From an uncultured Draconibacterium sp. (lineage in GTDB: Bacteria; Bacteroidota; Bacteroidia; Bacteroidales; Prolixibacteraceae): DNA of 64,000 nt. Shown here piece after piece: positions 45,326-54,668 of the stretch. The position numbers were made by a program, and so were the translations under genes. The stretch is taken from contig NZ_OY781884.1 in the NCBI RefSeq assembly GCF_963677155.1, positions 4,212,501-4,276,500 on the forward strand, in the 5' to 3' direction. How positions within the stretch are numbered: the stretch's first letter is position 1; each line of letters starts with the position of its first letter. Below the pieces are notes generated by a model. The model was not told where the DNA came from. It did not search any database and was given only the letters and a program-made list of their open reading frames with translations.

Positions 45326-45824
45326 TCATGGCTAACCCCACTTCCCAAATGTGTAAAGCGTTTTTATTGGTGATAGAAAATTTAGGAATAATTTGAGAAC
45401 ATCATCGAAATTAGCTGCTTTTCTCAAAATTTTACTAAAACTGACAGTCTCAAAATACTTAAAAGGCTTATTGTTCTGGTAATTCAACCGGACTAAAATA
45501 CTTTATCCATGTATTATCATTTTAAATCCAATTTCCGCTTGCAACAGTTTTGGCGGGTGCTTCCGAGGTACCTGCTTGTTACAAGCGGAGAACCTGCGGC
45601 CAGGCCCTTGCCGGGAGAAGTCCTGCGCAGGGGATAATCCATTATTTTTTTTCAATTTTCACTCCACGTTGCCGCAGCTGCGGCTTTACCCCATCAATTT
45701 ACCGGATACTACTTTTTTCACTTCACGCTGTTTGGATTCGAACAGAGGCGAGGAAGGTATTGCCTGGTTTTTGGGGAGGCCCGGCGGTACGGGGAGATTT
45801 GTATCAATTAAAAAACAACAAATT
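45326..45824 (+). other. Region before HU copy B with the second copy of the conserved leader
   Basis: From 45467 it matches the leader of HU copy A (GGTAATTCAACCGGACTAAA and following). The apparent reading frame starting at 45576 that runs into the HU gene does not match that of copy A, so it is not coding. Confidence 0.6.
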
Positions 45825-46205
45825 ATGTCGATATTATATTCAAAAATTCAACGGGTAAACCCACGCAACCCACAAGCCGACCGGAAATGGTACCTGGTAC
45901 CCAACCGCGTGGAACAAAAAACAGAAAAGGAGATTGCTGAAGCTTTAAGTAAAAACACCACTTTAAGCCGTGGTGAAGCAGTCCTGGTTTTAGATGAGCT
46001 GCAAGCGGTGATCCAGAATTCCCTGCTCGATGGCTACTCGGTGCAAATGGGCGACTGGGGTTCGTTTCAGCTCACGTATAACTGCACCGGCACGGATACC
46101 GAAGCGGAATGTACGGCCGATAAAATTACATCGGTAAACATCCGTTTCCGCCCCGGAAAACAGATGAAAGAGGCGCTGTCTAATGCAACCTTTGTAGCCC
46201 GCTAG
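45825..46205 (+). CDS. HU-family DNA-binding protein (HIG type), copy B
   Basis: 126 aa, the same start context (AACAACAAATTATG) and almost the same sequence as the copy at 42856-43236. Differences include AVLVLDE for AALVIDE, TYN for TFN and ALSNAT for ALANAT. A longer frame from 45576 would add 83 residues but is not conserved in the other copy, so I start at 45825. It arises from a recent duplication of about 800 bp including leader and terminator. Confidence 0.9.
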   Translation: MSILYSKIQRVNPRNPQADRKWYLVPNRVEQKTEKEIAEALSKNTTLSRGEAVLVLDELQAVIQNSLLDGYSVQMGDWGSFQLTYNCTGTDTEAECTADKITSVNIRFRPGKQMKEALSNATFVAR

Positions 46206-46230
46206 TATTCACTTAATCCTTCTCGATCAC

Positions 46231-46257
46231 AACCTCCCGACAGTTTGTTGAGAGGTT
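46231..46257 (+). terminator. Terminator of HU copy B
   Basis: AACCTCCC (46231-46238) pairs with GAGAGGTT (46250-46257) with one mismatch, followed by GTTTTTG. It is a slightly decayed copy of the hairpin at 43262-43293. Confidence 0.7.
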
Positions 46258-46280
46258 GTTTTTGTTGCCTGGAATTCATC

Positions 46281-46380
46281 AAGATCTTTTCCGAAAATCT
46301 TCATGTTCTTTTCTGAAGATCTTCTTGTTCTTTTTCGAAAATCTTCTTCATGAAGTTTGGAAATCTTCTTCATGTTTTAG
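46281..46380. repeat. Short degenerate tandem repeat
   Basis: About three units of TTCTTTT-C-GAAAATCTTC-TG, each 27-31 bp with changes, then a shorter piece ATCTTCTTCATG twice. Low-complexity purine/pyrimidine strand bias. Confidence 0.5.
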
Positions 46381-46607
46381 TGGAAAGTTCTTGAAGAATT
46401 TACCCCGGTTGGATTTGTGGCCGGGAATAGCAGTAAAAAGAAGAAAGAATGGCTATAGAAAAGCTTGATTTTTCTATTCTTTGGTTTTATGTTCTTTAGG
46501 ATGGATTCATATAAGTTTTACTTCTGGTAAAATTGTTTTTGAAAGAACCTGGCTTAGAAACAAGTAAACCCCATAATTTTACTTTTACAACTTTCGCTTA
46601 CGTTGAT

Positions 46608-46935
46608 CTGCGATCAGGAGTGTTCGGAAGAATTGAACCCGTTTTTACCCTGCCTGTTCCTCAATTAATCGGAGACCAGAATATGAGTAGACAGATTTTA
46701 GAATAAATACCGAACGCCCTCGGCATCCTTTGATTGGAATTACGTCTTTTCCGTTATTTTTCAAATATTACCCACAACAGTGTGTCTATCAGTCAACAAG
46801 TCTTGTTTTGATTCTTTATTATGCTAACTTTAAAGTCCAAATAAAAACCTTAGCCGTTGAATATGTACCCTGAAATAGCTGTAAAAAAGATATTAAGCAT
46901 AATATGTGTTGTTATACCTCCATTTTGGGCGGATA
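46608..46935. repeat. Dispersed repeat, copy 3 of 3, with extension
   Basis: 46608-46735 matches the blocks at 43341-43475 and 45205-45325; 46805-46935 (TTGTTATACCTCCATTTTGG at its end) matches the region ending near 43660. The order of the two parts is the same as after HU copy A, so this is the displaced tail of the HU duplication. Confidence 0.65.
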
Positions 46936-47024
46936 ACAACACTTCAAAATTGATATAATGAATATGACATCATTTGGGGTACACAATAGTTATGCATTAA
47001 ACCACTAACAAACTAAAATCTATC

Positions 47025-47093
47025 ATGGAAAACCTAATACAAAAAATTCAAAACCTTGATTGGGAAGAACTCAATTTTGAAAATGGATCATAA
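47025..47093 (+). pseudogene. 22-codon frame, possible N-terminal remnant
   Basis: The frame reads MENLIQKIQNLDWEELNFEN then GS and stops. The start resembles the N-termini of some small Bacteroidota enzymes, but the rest is missing. It may be an unrelated leader peptide for the fibre gene 12 nt downstream. Confidence 0.25.
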
Positions 47094-47104
47094 TTCAGAT
47101 ACAA

Positions 47105-48139
47105 ATGAAAAAAATAACACTTCTAGCGGTTTTAGTATGTTCAGTTTCAATTGGACATACACAAAACCTTCAGACGATTACTGACAATGGCAATCTTACA
47201 ACTAATGAAATCAGTATCAAAGGGGATGATAAACCTGTATCAGTTTCCTTAACCAACCATCATTATTCAGGAAACCCAATCGGGGCTCAACTTGGAGCTT
47301 GGTCAGGGTTTGGTACCGCAGGAATCAAGTTTCATAGATGGCGTGGTTCCTCAACTTATTTTCACGTAGCATATGTCGGACAGGTCAGTTATAATGGTGA
47401 TTACGGTTTGGATTTTAGGACAAATAGCGTAAGTACTCTAACTGATGCTACAACCTCAAGGATGTTCATTAGTAGCAATACTGGAAATATTGGGATAGGC
47501 GTTACAGCACCACAAGAAAAGCTACATATTAAGAATGGAAATACCTTAATAGAAATGGACAGTCGATATGGGAATGATCCTAAAATTTTATTTCAGAATG
47601 AAGGCACAGGAGCAAACCCGTATCAAACATTTTATAGATGGACTGGTATTGCAAATAATTATTATGCAACTCGTTTTTACGAAGGAGGAAATCAAGGGTT
47701 CAAAATTCAAAATGGTAATTCAACCACCTATGGAAATCATACTTTTACAGATGCTTTCGTACTTCTAAAAAATGGAAATGTAGGAATAGGTATTTCATCA
47801 CCAACTCAAAAACTTCAAGTCGCAGGAACGATCTATTCAACTGAGGTAAAAGTTGAACTTGCTGCTAGTCAAGGGCCGGATTATGTTTTCGAACCCGATT
47901 ATGAACTACGAACTCTTCACGAAACCAAGGAATACATAACCGAAAATAAACATCTTCCTGAAATCCCATCAGCAAAAGAGATGGAGATAAATGGGGTCGA
48001 ACTTAGTGATATGAATATGCGGCTTTTGAAGAAGATCGAGGAACTTACGCTCTATCAGATTGAACTGATGGAAAAACTCGAACAACAGAACATAGAACTA
48101 CAGGATGTAAAAAAGGAACTGCAAAAGTTGAAGAAATAA
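47105..48139 (+). CDS. Secreted fibre-like protein, array member 1
   Basis: 344 aa. Signal peptide MKKITLLAVLVCSVSIGHTQ. The middle region has glycine-rich strands and two fibre-type motifs: GNIGIGVTAPQEKLHIKNG and GNVGIGISSPTQKLQVAGT. The C-terminal module starts at about nt 47835 (YSTEVKVELAASQGPDYVFE, then NKHLPEIPSAKEMEINGVEL, SDMNMRLLKKIEELTLY) and ends in a coiled coil. This copy is less AT-rich than the later ones and is closest to the gene at the window's left edge in its VELSDMNMRLLKK pattern. It begins the array of twelve related genes. Confidence 0.75.
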   Translation: MKKITLLAVLVCSVSIGHTQNLQTITDNGNLTTNEISIKGDDKPVSVSLTNHHYSGNPIGAQLGAWSGFGTAGIKFHRWRGSSTYFHVAYVGQVSYNGDYGLDFRTNSVSTLTDATTSRMFISSNTGNIGIGVTAPQEKLHIKNGNTLIEMDSRYGNDPKILFQNEGTGANPYQTFYRWTGIANNYYATRFYEGGNQGFKIQNGNSTTYGNHTFTDAFVLLKNGNVGIGISSPTQKLQVAGTIYSTEVKVELAASQGPDYVFEPDYELRTLHETKEYITENKHLPEIPSAKEMEINGVELSDMNMRLLKKIEELTLYQIELMEKLEQQNIELQDVKKELQKLKK

Positions 48140-48680
48140 AAGAAATATAACAAATGTATAGTGAATGAGCTTACGAGCTCTTTTCAAATGACTCTACAAC
48201 CCCATACTTTCGAGCGATTGGAAAGTGTGAGTGCACTCAACGTACATAGTCGGTCTACTGCCAGGAAAAAGATTGACTGGCACCTGGAATACATCGGAAA
48301 CAAACTGGCCGAATACCGCAAAATACTGGACGAAAGCGATGGCGATAAAAAGCAAGAGATTAAAAACGAAATTGAAAAGCAAAACCAACGAAAGGTGGAG
48401 TATGAAAAATAAAACAAGAGTTAAAAGAATCGGGACAAAGACAAATCTTGACCTTCAGCGAATAGTCAATATTATGTTGTTTATATGGATATTGAGAATA
48501 AAAACCGAATATCCTACAAAATATTGAAAACCACCAATACTGAAATCCTTTCTCTGTAACGTTTTATAAAGCTATATCTTATTGCCCGGTAAATGCTTCT
48601 TAAAAGAAATGCTATAAGAGATTGTTTCAAAAAACAAACTCTAATTGAATCAAAAAAATATTAATTAAATAAAAATTAAA
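48140..48680. other. Gap between fibre genes 1 and 2, with an IS1182 fragment
   Basis: 48170-48470 is a piece of an IS1182 transposase. The remainder (48470-48680) is AT-rich, with no gene, and probably includes the promoter of the next fibre gene. Confidence 0.6.
48170..48470 (+). pseudogene. IS1182-family transposase fragment, middle part
   Basis: The frame reads RKKIDWHLEYIGNKLAEYRK, then ILDESDGDKKQEIKNEIEKQ and NQRKVEYEK before a stop. The next frame continues with KQELKESGQRQI. These are typical IS1182 blocks preceding the SGxxQISTSDPD segment. Frameshifted, with no start. Confidence 0.8.
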
Positions 48681-49496
48681 ATGAAAAAAATAATTTTATT
48701 AATGATGCTACTGGGAATTTTTAATTCCATTAATGCCCAATACATTGCCCGATACAGAGATGGAATATATGATGGTAAATATATTCACGGAGTGAATAAT
48801 TCAGGTACTTCAGCACAATCTGGTGACCCCTCATATAGAGAATTGCCTCCTAGCATTTCGGAAGGTGTTTACTGTTGGTGGAACTATGCCTCATCCGTTG
48901 GAGAACCATCTGATTCCTTTGGAGCTGCAATAGGTTTTGGAAAAGGAACATCTGGCACTGCTGAAATTTGGGCAGGTTGGACAAATGGGAGGCTTTTTAC
49001 AAGATTTCTCAGAGACTGTTGCCAAGGATGGTCTGAGTGGAACCAAATTTGGACGGCCAATACTGATGGTGCTAATTCCGGTCTGGATGCAGACTTGGTT
49101 GATGGACATCAGCCAGTACTCATCCAAAGCTCTGGAAATGTAGGTATTGGGACAGCTGACCCTAAAAACAGGCTTTCTGTAAATGGTACTATCTGGGCAA
49201 AAGAAGTTAAAGTTACTTTGGCTGATGCTGCTGATTGGGTATTTGATGATGATTATGAGTTAAAACCATTGGACGAAGTTGAGAATTTTATCAACGACAA
49301 TAAGCACTTGCCAGATGTTCCTTCTGCTGAGGAATTTCGTGAAAAAGATATGAATCTTGCAGAGATGAATAACGTTTTACTCCAGAAAGTTGAGGAGTTA
49401 ACTTTATATCTAATTAAACAGAATAAATTAAGTAAGACTCAGCAAGAAAAAATAGAATTATTAGAAAAAAAAGTTAGTTCTCTGGAAAAGAAATAA
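48681..49496 (+). CDS. Secreted fibre-like protein, array member 2
   Basis: 271 aa with signal peptide MKKIILLMMLLGIFNSINAQ. The variable region has aromatic-rich strands and a tail-knob-like block (SEGVYCWWNYAS, RLFTRFLRDCCQGWSEWNQI, then WTANTDG), which resembles phage tail-fibre knob repeats. After LVDGHQPV and GNVGIGTADPKNRLSVNG the C-terminal module begins (WAKEVKVTLADAADWVFDDD, NKHLPDVPSAEEF, LAEMNNVLLQKVEELTLYLI). It lies between two pieces of an IS1182 transposase. Confidence 0.75.
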   Translation: MKKIILLMMLLGIFNSINAQYIARYRDGIYDGKYIHGVNNSGTSAQSGDPSYRELPPSISEGVYCWWNYASSVGEPSDSFGAAIGFGKGTSGTAEIWAGWTNGRLFTRFLRDCCQGWSEWNQIWTANTDGANSGLDADLVDGHQPVLIQSSGNVGIGTADPKNRLSVNGTIWAKEVKVTLADAADWVFDDDYELKPLDEVENFINDNKHLPDVPSAEEFREKDMNLAEMNNVLLQKVEELTLYLIKQNKLSKTQQEKIELLEKKVSSLEKK

Positions 49497-50025
49497 AAGC
49501 TCATGATTCGGGGTGTGAATTTTTGGTATGTAGGTAGTTTTTTAGGTCACGTTCCACTCCTTGAGATTTCATGCCACCATAGTTCCAACATTAAATCGGG
49601 GCAAAGACAAATCTCAACCTCCGATACTGACACCCGCCGCCAGATTATGCGCAACAATATTACCAAGGTAGTCTATTCGTCCCAACCTCAGGCGATGTAT
49701 AAAACAACATTCCCATCGGATACAAGATAAACAATGCGAATGATAAAAAGGCTATGGAGACAATGCTCAGAAACAAAAACAAAACAAGTGTTTTTTCTAA
49801 TTGTATTCTATTTTTGACTTTTAAAGCTATTTTTAAGTCAAAGAAACCAAATACTCAAGATTACGATGAAAACAAGCTATTACAAAAAACGCCTCACAAA
49901 GCGTGTTATATACTTCTTTAATATCGCTCCAGAAGTGGGTTTTTAGACAGACTGCTGTAGTAAGCTTTTGTCCCAGATCATTGTAGTTGAATTGAAAAAT
50001 ATTGTTAAATTAAATAGATAAATAA
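49497..50025. other. Gap between fibre genes 2 and 3, with IS1182 fragments
   Basis: Holds the IS1182 pieces at 49583-49949, then 75 nt that end in the start region of the next gene. Confidence 0.6.
49583..49949 (+). pseudogene. IS1182-family transposase fragments: middle part and C-terminal tail
   Basis: The first part reads SGQRQISTSDTDTRRQIMRN then NITKVVYSSQPQAMY; another frame continues with NIPIGYKINNANDKKAMETM. After a deletion the C-terminal tail follows from 49817 (LLKLFLSQRNQILKITMKTS, ending NIAPEVGF and a stop at 49947-49949). It starts where the fragment at 48170-48470 ends, with fibre gene 2 between. Confidence 0.8.
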
Positions 50026-51051
50026 ATGAAAAAGGTATTGATCTTTATTTTATTGATTGCATCAGTTTCTATTGTAGAAGGACAACAATGGAATGGTAGT
50101 TCTGATGTAAATGGTGATATTAATAGAAATGGAAATGTAGGGATTGGAACATCTAATCCTAGTCAGAAATTAGATGTAAATGGATTTCTTAACGTTGGCG
50201 GAACTGCGTATACAAGAATGGTTTTTGCCTATAATAATTGGTCTGGTTCGCATGGAATTCTATTTAATGCATATCCAAGTTCACCATTCGTAAATGGTAA
50301 TTTAGAATCTTTGGGTAACACTAAATTTGCAAATGATGTAGGGAACTATTCTGGTGGTGCAGGGGCCGTGATGTTTTTCGGAAATGGAGGCGTTATGGAT
50401 TTTCTTATTTCTCCGCTATCAACTGGAAAAGATAATGATATTGAATGGGGTGACCCTAAGCTTAGAATATCAAGGAATGGAAATATTGGTATTGGAACAA
50501 GTGCTCCGACTCAAAGGTTAGAAGTGAACGGAAACATTACTGCAAGATCAAGTGATTATGTCCAAATGTCAGTTGATCAGACTGATGCTGGAAAAATATC
50601 AGTAGGAGTTACAAGTGGCACGGCAGATGGTTTTATTGGGGTTTCAACTAATGCTTCATTTAATCCAAATCTTAAATTTTTACTTGGAGGATCTGAGAAA
50701 ATGAGAATTACTTCGAAAGGAGATGCTGTAATATATGGAAAATTAGAGGCTAAAGAGATAAAAGTACAGTTACAACCAACCGCTGATTTTGTTTTTGATG
50801 AAGATTATGATTTAAAAGAAATTAGCGAAGTTGAGTTATTTATAAATAAGAACAAACATTTACCAGATTTTCCTTCGGGAAAAGAGATTAGAGAAAATGG
50901 CGTGAATCTTGGGCAAATGGATGCAAAACTATTGCAAAAAATTGAGGAGTTGACTTTATATATGATCGAGCAAAATAAAAGAATTGAGAAACTAGAAAAT
51001 GAAAATTCAGAACTTATGAGAAAAGTTAAAAAATTAGAAGCAGCACAATAG
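50026..51051 (+). CDS. Secreted fibre-like protein, array member 3
   Basis: 341 aa with signal peptide MKKVLIFILLIASVSIVEGQ. Two repeat motifs GNVGIGTSNPSQKLDVNG and GNIGIGTSAPTQRLEVNG bracket a variable part rich in glycine and asparagine. The C-terminal module reads AKEIKVQLQPTADFVFDEDY, NKHLPDFPSGKEIRENGVNL, DAKLLQKIEELTLYMIEQNK. The coiled-coil end (ENENSELMRKVKKLEAAQ) is nearly the same as in members 6 and 9. The start lies about 75 nt after an IS1182 tail. Confidence 0.78.
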   Translation: MKKVLIFILLIASVSIVEGQQWNGSSDVNGDINRNGNVGIGTSNPSQKLDVNGFLNVGGTAYTRMVFAYNNWSGSHGILFNAYPSSPFVNGNLESLGNTKFANDVGNYSGGAGAVMFFGNGGVMDFLISPLSTGKDNDIEWGDPKLRISRNGNIGIGTSAPTQRLEVNGNITARSSDYVQMSVDQTDAGKISVGVTSGTADGFIGVSTNASFNPNLKFLLGGSEKMRITSKGDAVIYGKLEAKEIKVQLQPTADFVFDEDYDLKEISEVELFINKNKHLPDFPSGKEIRENGVNLGQMDAKLLQKIEELTLYMIEQNKRIEKLENENSELMRKVKKLEAAQ

Positions 51052-51085
51052 GCAATAATTTGTAACAATGCATAATTATAAACAT

Positions 51086-51793
51086 ATGAGAAAGAAGATA
51101 TTATTAATCATTCTAGTCGGAATAAGTTTTGGAATAAAAGCACAGGAAAAAATACAAACAGAAGTAGGACTTAAAGACGATTTTATTTATAAAAATGGAA
51201 GCATCGGGATTGGAACGACTAATCCTCAAGCTAAATTGCATATAAATGGAAGTTTGATGTTAAATAATGGAGTAATTCAACGTGGTGGAACACCTATAAT
51301 AATTACAACAGACTTAGGCTTATACTCACATCTTTCTGGACATTGGATTAGAATTGTTAGTAATAATGCACCTATTCGATTTTTTACAGATATTGGAAAT
51401 GGAGGAGCAGGAAAGAATGTTAAAATGTCAATTGAATCTAATGGAAGTGTGGGAATTGGAACAACAGTTACTGGCTCGCATAAATTAGCCGTTGAAGGCT
51501 CCATTGGAGCTAGAGAAATAAAAGTTGAGTCGTCAGGCTGGTCAGATTATGTTTTTGATGATAATTACAAATTACAGGACATAAAAGACTTAGAAAATCA
51601 TATAAAAGTGAACAAATGTTTGCCCAATATACCAACAGAAGAAGAGGTAACTAAAGAAGGAATTAACCTTGGAGAAATGGATGCAAAACTATTGCAAAAG
51701 GTTGAAGAGTTGACATTGTATTTAATAGAGCAAAATAAGGAAATAGAAAGAATGAAAGAGGAAATTAGATTATTAAAAGCGGATGATAAATAG
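51086..51793 (+). CDS. Secreted fibre-like protein, array member 4 (short)
   Basis: 235 aa from the ATG at 51086 (MRKKILLIILVGISFGIKAQ); an in-frame ATG at 51068 only adds six residues. The variable part is short, with GSIGIGTTNPQAKLHINGS and GSVGIGTTVTGSHKLAVEGS. The tract from 51473 to 51560 is almost the same as 56506-56594 in member 8. The C-terminal module has NKCLPNIPTEEEVTKEGINL and DAKLLQKVEELTLYLIEQNK. It is separated from member 3 by 34 nt, so they are probably one transcript. Confidence 0.76.
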   Translation: MRKKILLIILVGISFGIKAQEKIQTEVGLKDDFIYKNGSIGIGTTNPQAKLHINGSLMLNNGVIQRGGTPIIITTDLGLYSHLSGHWIRIVSNNAPIRFFTDIGNGGAGKNVKMSIESNGSVGIGTTVTGSHKLAVEGSIGAREIKVESSGWSDYVFDDNYKLQDIKDLENHIKVNKCLPNIPTEEEVTKEGINLGEMDAKLLQKVEELTLYLIEQNKEIERMKEEIRLLKADDK

Positions 51794-52038
51794 AAGACCA
51801 TAACACGGCAAAATAAAATATGAGGGTTTTGGGATGTGAAGTTGCCGTGATTCTATAACTGCCCAATGTTTTTTTAGGAAGCTATCTATTATTAATCTTA
51901 GTCCCTGTCTTTAGGCATCTGTGTTCTGAAAAAGAGCGTACTATTTCAATCCTCGTACAGTTCATATGCTCAATCCGTTATAAAAAATAGTCGAGGAACA
52001 TTGCTGCAAATAGAAACAGAGGATAAAAGTTACTAAAC

Positions 52039-53177
52039 ATGAAAACACTATTAATTATTCTTTTAACTTTATTAGTGGTTAAAACTACTTTTGGACAAGG
52101 ATTTTGGAACAAATCAGCTACCATACGTAGTGATGGAGTGATGGAAATTGGAAAATATATTGATTTTCACGAAACGAATTCTGATCCTAATGATTACAGT
52201 ATTAGATTATATTCCAATAATGGAATATTGGGATTAAATGGATCGTTTAATATTTATGGTGATTTAAATTTATCTTCAGGATTAATTACATCAAACAAAC
52301 TATTATTAAATGATCCAAACGATATAGACAATTGGAATAATCTATGGCAATGTGGCTTTTTTCAAGGATATAATATCGTCAATGCACCCGAATCAAGCGG
52401 ATGGTTTTGGGGCATAAATATGGGACATAATGGTAATAGTTCTACATATAGATATAATGGTCAAATTGCGATTAAAAATAGTCCTACTTCGCCAACAATG
52501 TATTTCCGAAGTACAAATAAAGATGGAGAAGGTGATTGGGCAAAATTATTGATAAATAATGGAGATTTTTCTAGTTTAACAGGTAATACCCTACTCCTAA
52601 ATGACCCAAACAATATAGACAATTGGAACAATCTGTGGCAATGTGGCTTTTACCAAGGATATAATATCGTCAATGCACCTGAATCAAGCGGATGGTTCTG
52701 GGGCATAAATATGGGACATAATGGTAATAGTTCCACACATAAACATAATGGTCAAATTGCGATTAAGAATGATTATGATTCGCCAACTATGTATTTTAGA
52801 AGCACTGCTGAATCCGGCGAGGGAGTTTGGGCAAAAGTTTTAAATGATAATGGTAATCAACAAATAAATGGCAATTTAACTGTAGCTGGAAAGTTATTAT
52901 CCAGAGAAGTTAAAGTTACAATTGATGCCGGTGCTGATTTCGTATTTAAAGCCAATTATGAGCTTAAAGATTTAGATCATTTAGAAAATTTTATTAAAAA
53001 AAACAAACATTTACCTGATATTCAAACTGAAAAAGAAATGATTGAGAATGGACTAAATATAAATGAATTCAAATTAAACTATTGCAAAAAATTGAGGAGT
53101 TGACTTTATATACAATTGAACAGAATAAAAAGATAAAAGATTTAGAAGATATAATTCAACGAAATGACCTCAAATGA
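52039..53177 (+). pseudogene. Secreted fibre-like protein, array member 5, frameshifted in the C-terminal module
   Basis: Signal peptide MKTLLIILLTLLVVKTTFGQ. Two copies of a 97-residue repeat (period 291 bp; LLLNDPN-IDNWNNLWQCGF, then a YNIVNAPESSGWFWGINMGH block). The C-terminal module begins normally (SREVKVTIDAGADFVFKANY, NKHLPDIQTEKEMIENGLNI) but at about 53070 the frame shifts and stops at 53101-53103 after NYCKKLRS. The expected end (IKLLQKIEELTLYTIEQNKK) continues in another frame to 53175-53177. It is probably a loss of one base; a switchable variant cannot be excluded. Confidence 0.75.
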
Positions 53178-53490
53178 AGAGCAACATTTTATAACACTCA
53201 ATATCTGTAAGCAGAGAAGTGTGGGAGAGTTTAACTCTTGTACAGTTTCCCAAAAATCGCAATGGTTTGATAATTTAGAGCTTCAAAATCCCTACCTCTG
53301 TGTATTGTCAACTGTAAGACTGTCTGAGACCTAATTTTTTGAATGAATTATTAGCTACTTTGAAGGAAATGAAATATTGAAACCTCAACCGGTTAATTTT
53401 ACTTTTTAGACAGACTGCCATTGTAAGCAGTTGCACAGAGGCCTCTCATTTACTATTGAATTATTGTTAAACCAAATAGATATAAAAAAC
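53178..53490. other. Gap before fibre gene 6 with a short IS1182 tail
   Basis: Only the end of an IS1182-like tail is recognised (53403-53430: TTTTTAGACAGACTGCC and following). The rest has no visible gene. Confidence 0.5.
53403..53430 (+). repeat. Short IS1182-type 3' end
   Basis: TTTTTAGACAGACTGCC, followed by ATTGTAAGCAGTTGC, is shared with the ends at 49943-49974, 57704-57740 and 58904-58932. These probably include the right terminal repeat of the IS. Confidence 0.6.
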
Positions 53491-54636
53491 ATGACAAAAA
53501 AAATAAAATTATTATGTCTGTTAATAATACTCGTTTTTCCTAATTTATTAGCACAGACGACAAAAACTTTAACTCTATCATCAGGGGAAGGATGGTACCG
53601 AATTTTAGAAGGGACAACTAGAGCAAGCGGTATTTTAAGATTGTCTGGGACTAGCGGAAATAACAGAGCAACAAATATTACAATGGAAGTTTCCTTAATG
53701 GCATATTCTCAAGGTGGTAATATTAATATCATAAATAATTTATATTACAACTCTAATCACATTAAAGAGATTCGAGGAGGTAGTAGTAATGGCAAATATG
53801 TACTCGATGTGTATTTTGAATATATAACTACTCCAAGTAATTTGAATGTTGAAACAGATGGAACCAATTTAACAATCTTGGATAATCCAATATTTAATCC
53901 AACTGATGACTTAAAGGGTAAAGTTACTACTTCAGGACGTGTGATTAGTATTAAAAGTACAAGGTATCCAATTTATTTAGCAAATTATGTTGGAATTGGA
54001 ACTACAAATCCTTCTGAAAACTTACATGTGAATGGCCTAATTAAGATTCCAACTGCAAATAGTACAGATAATAATTCACCAGGAATTGTTTGTCTTAGTA
54101 ATGACGATTTTTTATATGATGGAGATTATATAAATCATTATGGTTTTGGGTTTCATAAATATACACAATCTACTGTCCAAAATGGCATAAATACATATGT
54201 GTCAGGCTATTTTGGCATTGATTTATTTACTGGTGGAAATAATAGATTAAGAATAGCTAAAGATGGAAATGTTTTAGTAGGAAAAACATACCAAATTAAT
54301 TCTAAATATAAGCTAGATGTAGCAGGTTCTATTAGAGCAAATGAAATAAAAGTTAATTTAGATGGAGCTGATTTTGTTTTCGAACCAGATTACAGATTAA
54401 AACCTTTAAATGAAGTTGAATCATACATTAAAGAAAATAAACGACTGCCTGAGATTGCTTCTGCAGACGAGATGAATAAAGAAGGAGCTGATTTAGGCGA
54501 ATTAAACACTAAACTATTGCAAAAAATTGAAGAATTGACTCTTTATATGATTGAAATGAATAAAGAAGTGAAAGCTCTTAAAAATGAAAATTCAAAACTT
54601 ATGGGAAAAGTTAAAAAATTAGAAGCAGTGCAATAA
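53491..54636 (+). CDS. Secreted fibre-like protein, array member 6
   Basis: 381 aa from 53491 (MTKKIKLLCLLIILVFPNLL, then AQTTK); the frame to 53431 has no signal. The N-terminal region (about residues 20-140) is a distinct domain with GEGWYRILEG and HIKEIRGGSSNGKYVLDVYF, of the kind seen in phage-type receptor-binding heads. Then NYVGIGTTNPSENLHVNGL and a second fibre segment. The module reads ANEIKVNLDGADFVFEPDY, NKRLPEIASADEMNKEGADL, LNTKLLQKIEELTLYMIEMN. The end LMGKVKKLEAVQ is close to member 9. Confidence 0.76.
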   Translation: MTKKIKLLCLLIILVFPNLLAQTTKTLTLSSGEGWYRILEGTTRASGILRLSGTSGNNRATNITMEVSLMAYSQGGNINIINNLYYNSNHIKEIRGGSSNGKYVLDVYFEYITTPSNLNVETDGTNLTILDNPIFNPTDDLKGKVTTSGRVISIKSTRYPIYLANYVGIGTTNPSENLHVNGLIKIPTANSTDNNSPGIVCLSNDDFLYDGDYINHYGFGFHKYTQSTVQNGINTYVSGYFGIDLFTGGNNRLRIAKDGNVLVGKTYQINSKYKLDVAGSIRANEIKVNLDGADFVFEPDYRLKPLNEVESYIKENKRLPEIASADEMNKEGADLGELNTKLLQKIEELTLYMIEMNKEVKALKNENSKLMGKVKKLEAVQ

Positions 54637-54668
54637 GCAACAATTTGTAACAACGCATAATTATAAAC

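Larger units (their letters stand above)
46206..47104. other. Non-coding region after HU copy B
   Basis: It contains a terminator, a short degenerate tandem repeat (46281-46380), the third copy of the dispersed block with its extension (46608-46935), and a tiny frame at 47025-47093. No full gene is supported. Confidence 0.55.

Noticed and set aside
46256-46468. 70-codon frame over the short tandem repeats after HU copy B
   Set aside because: It is composed of the low-complexity repeat and has no other support.
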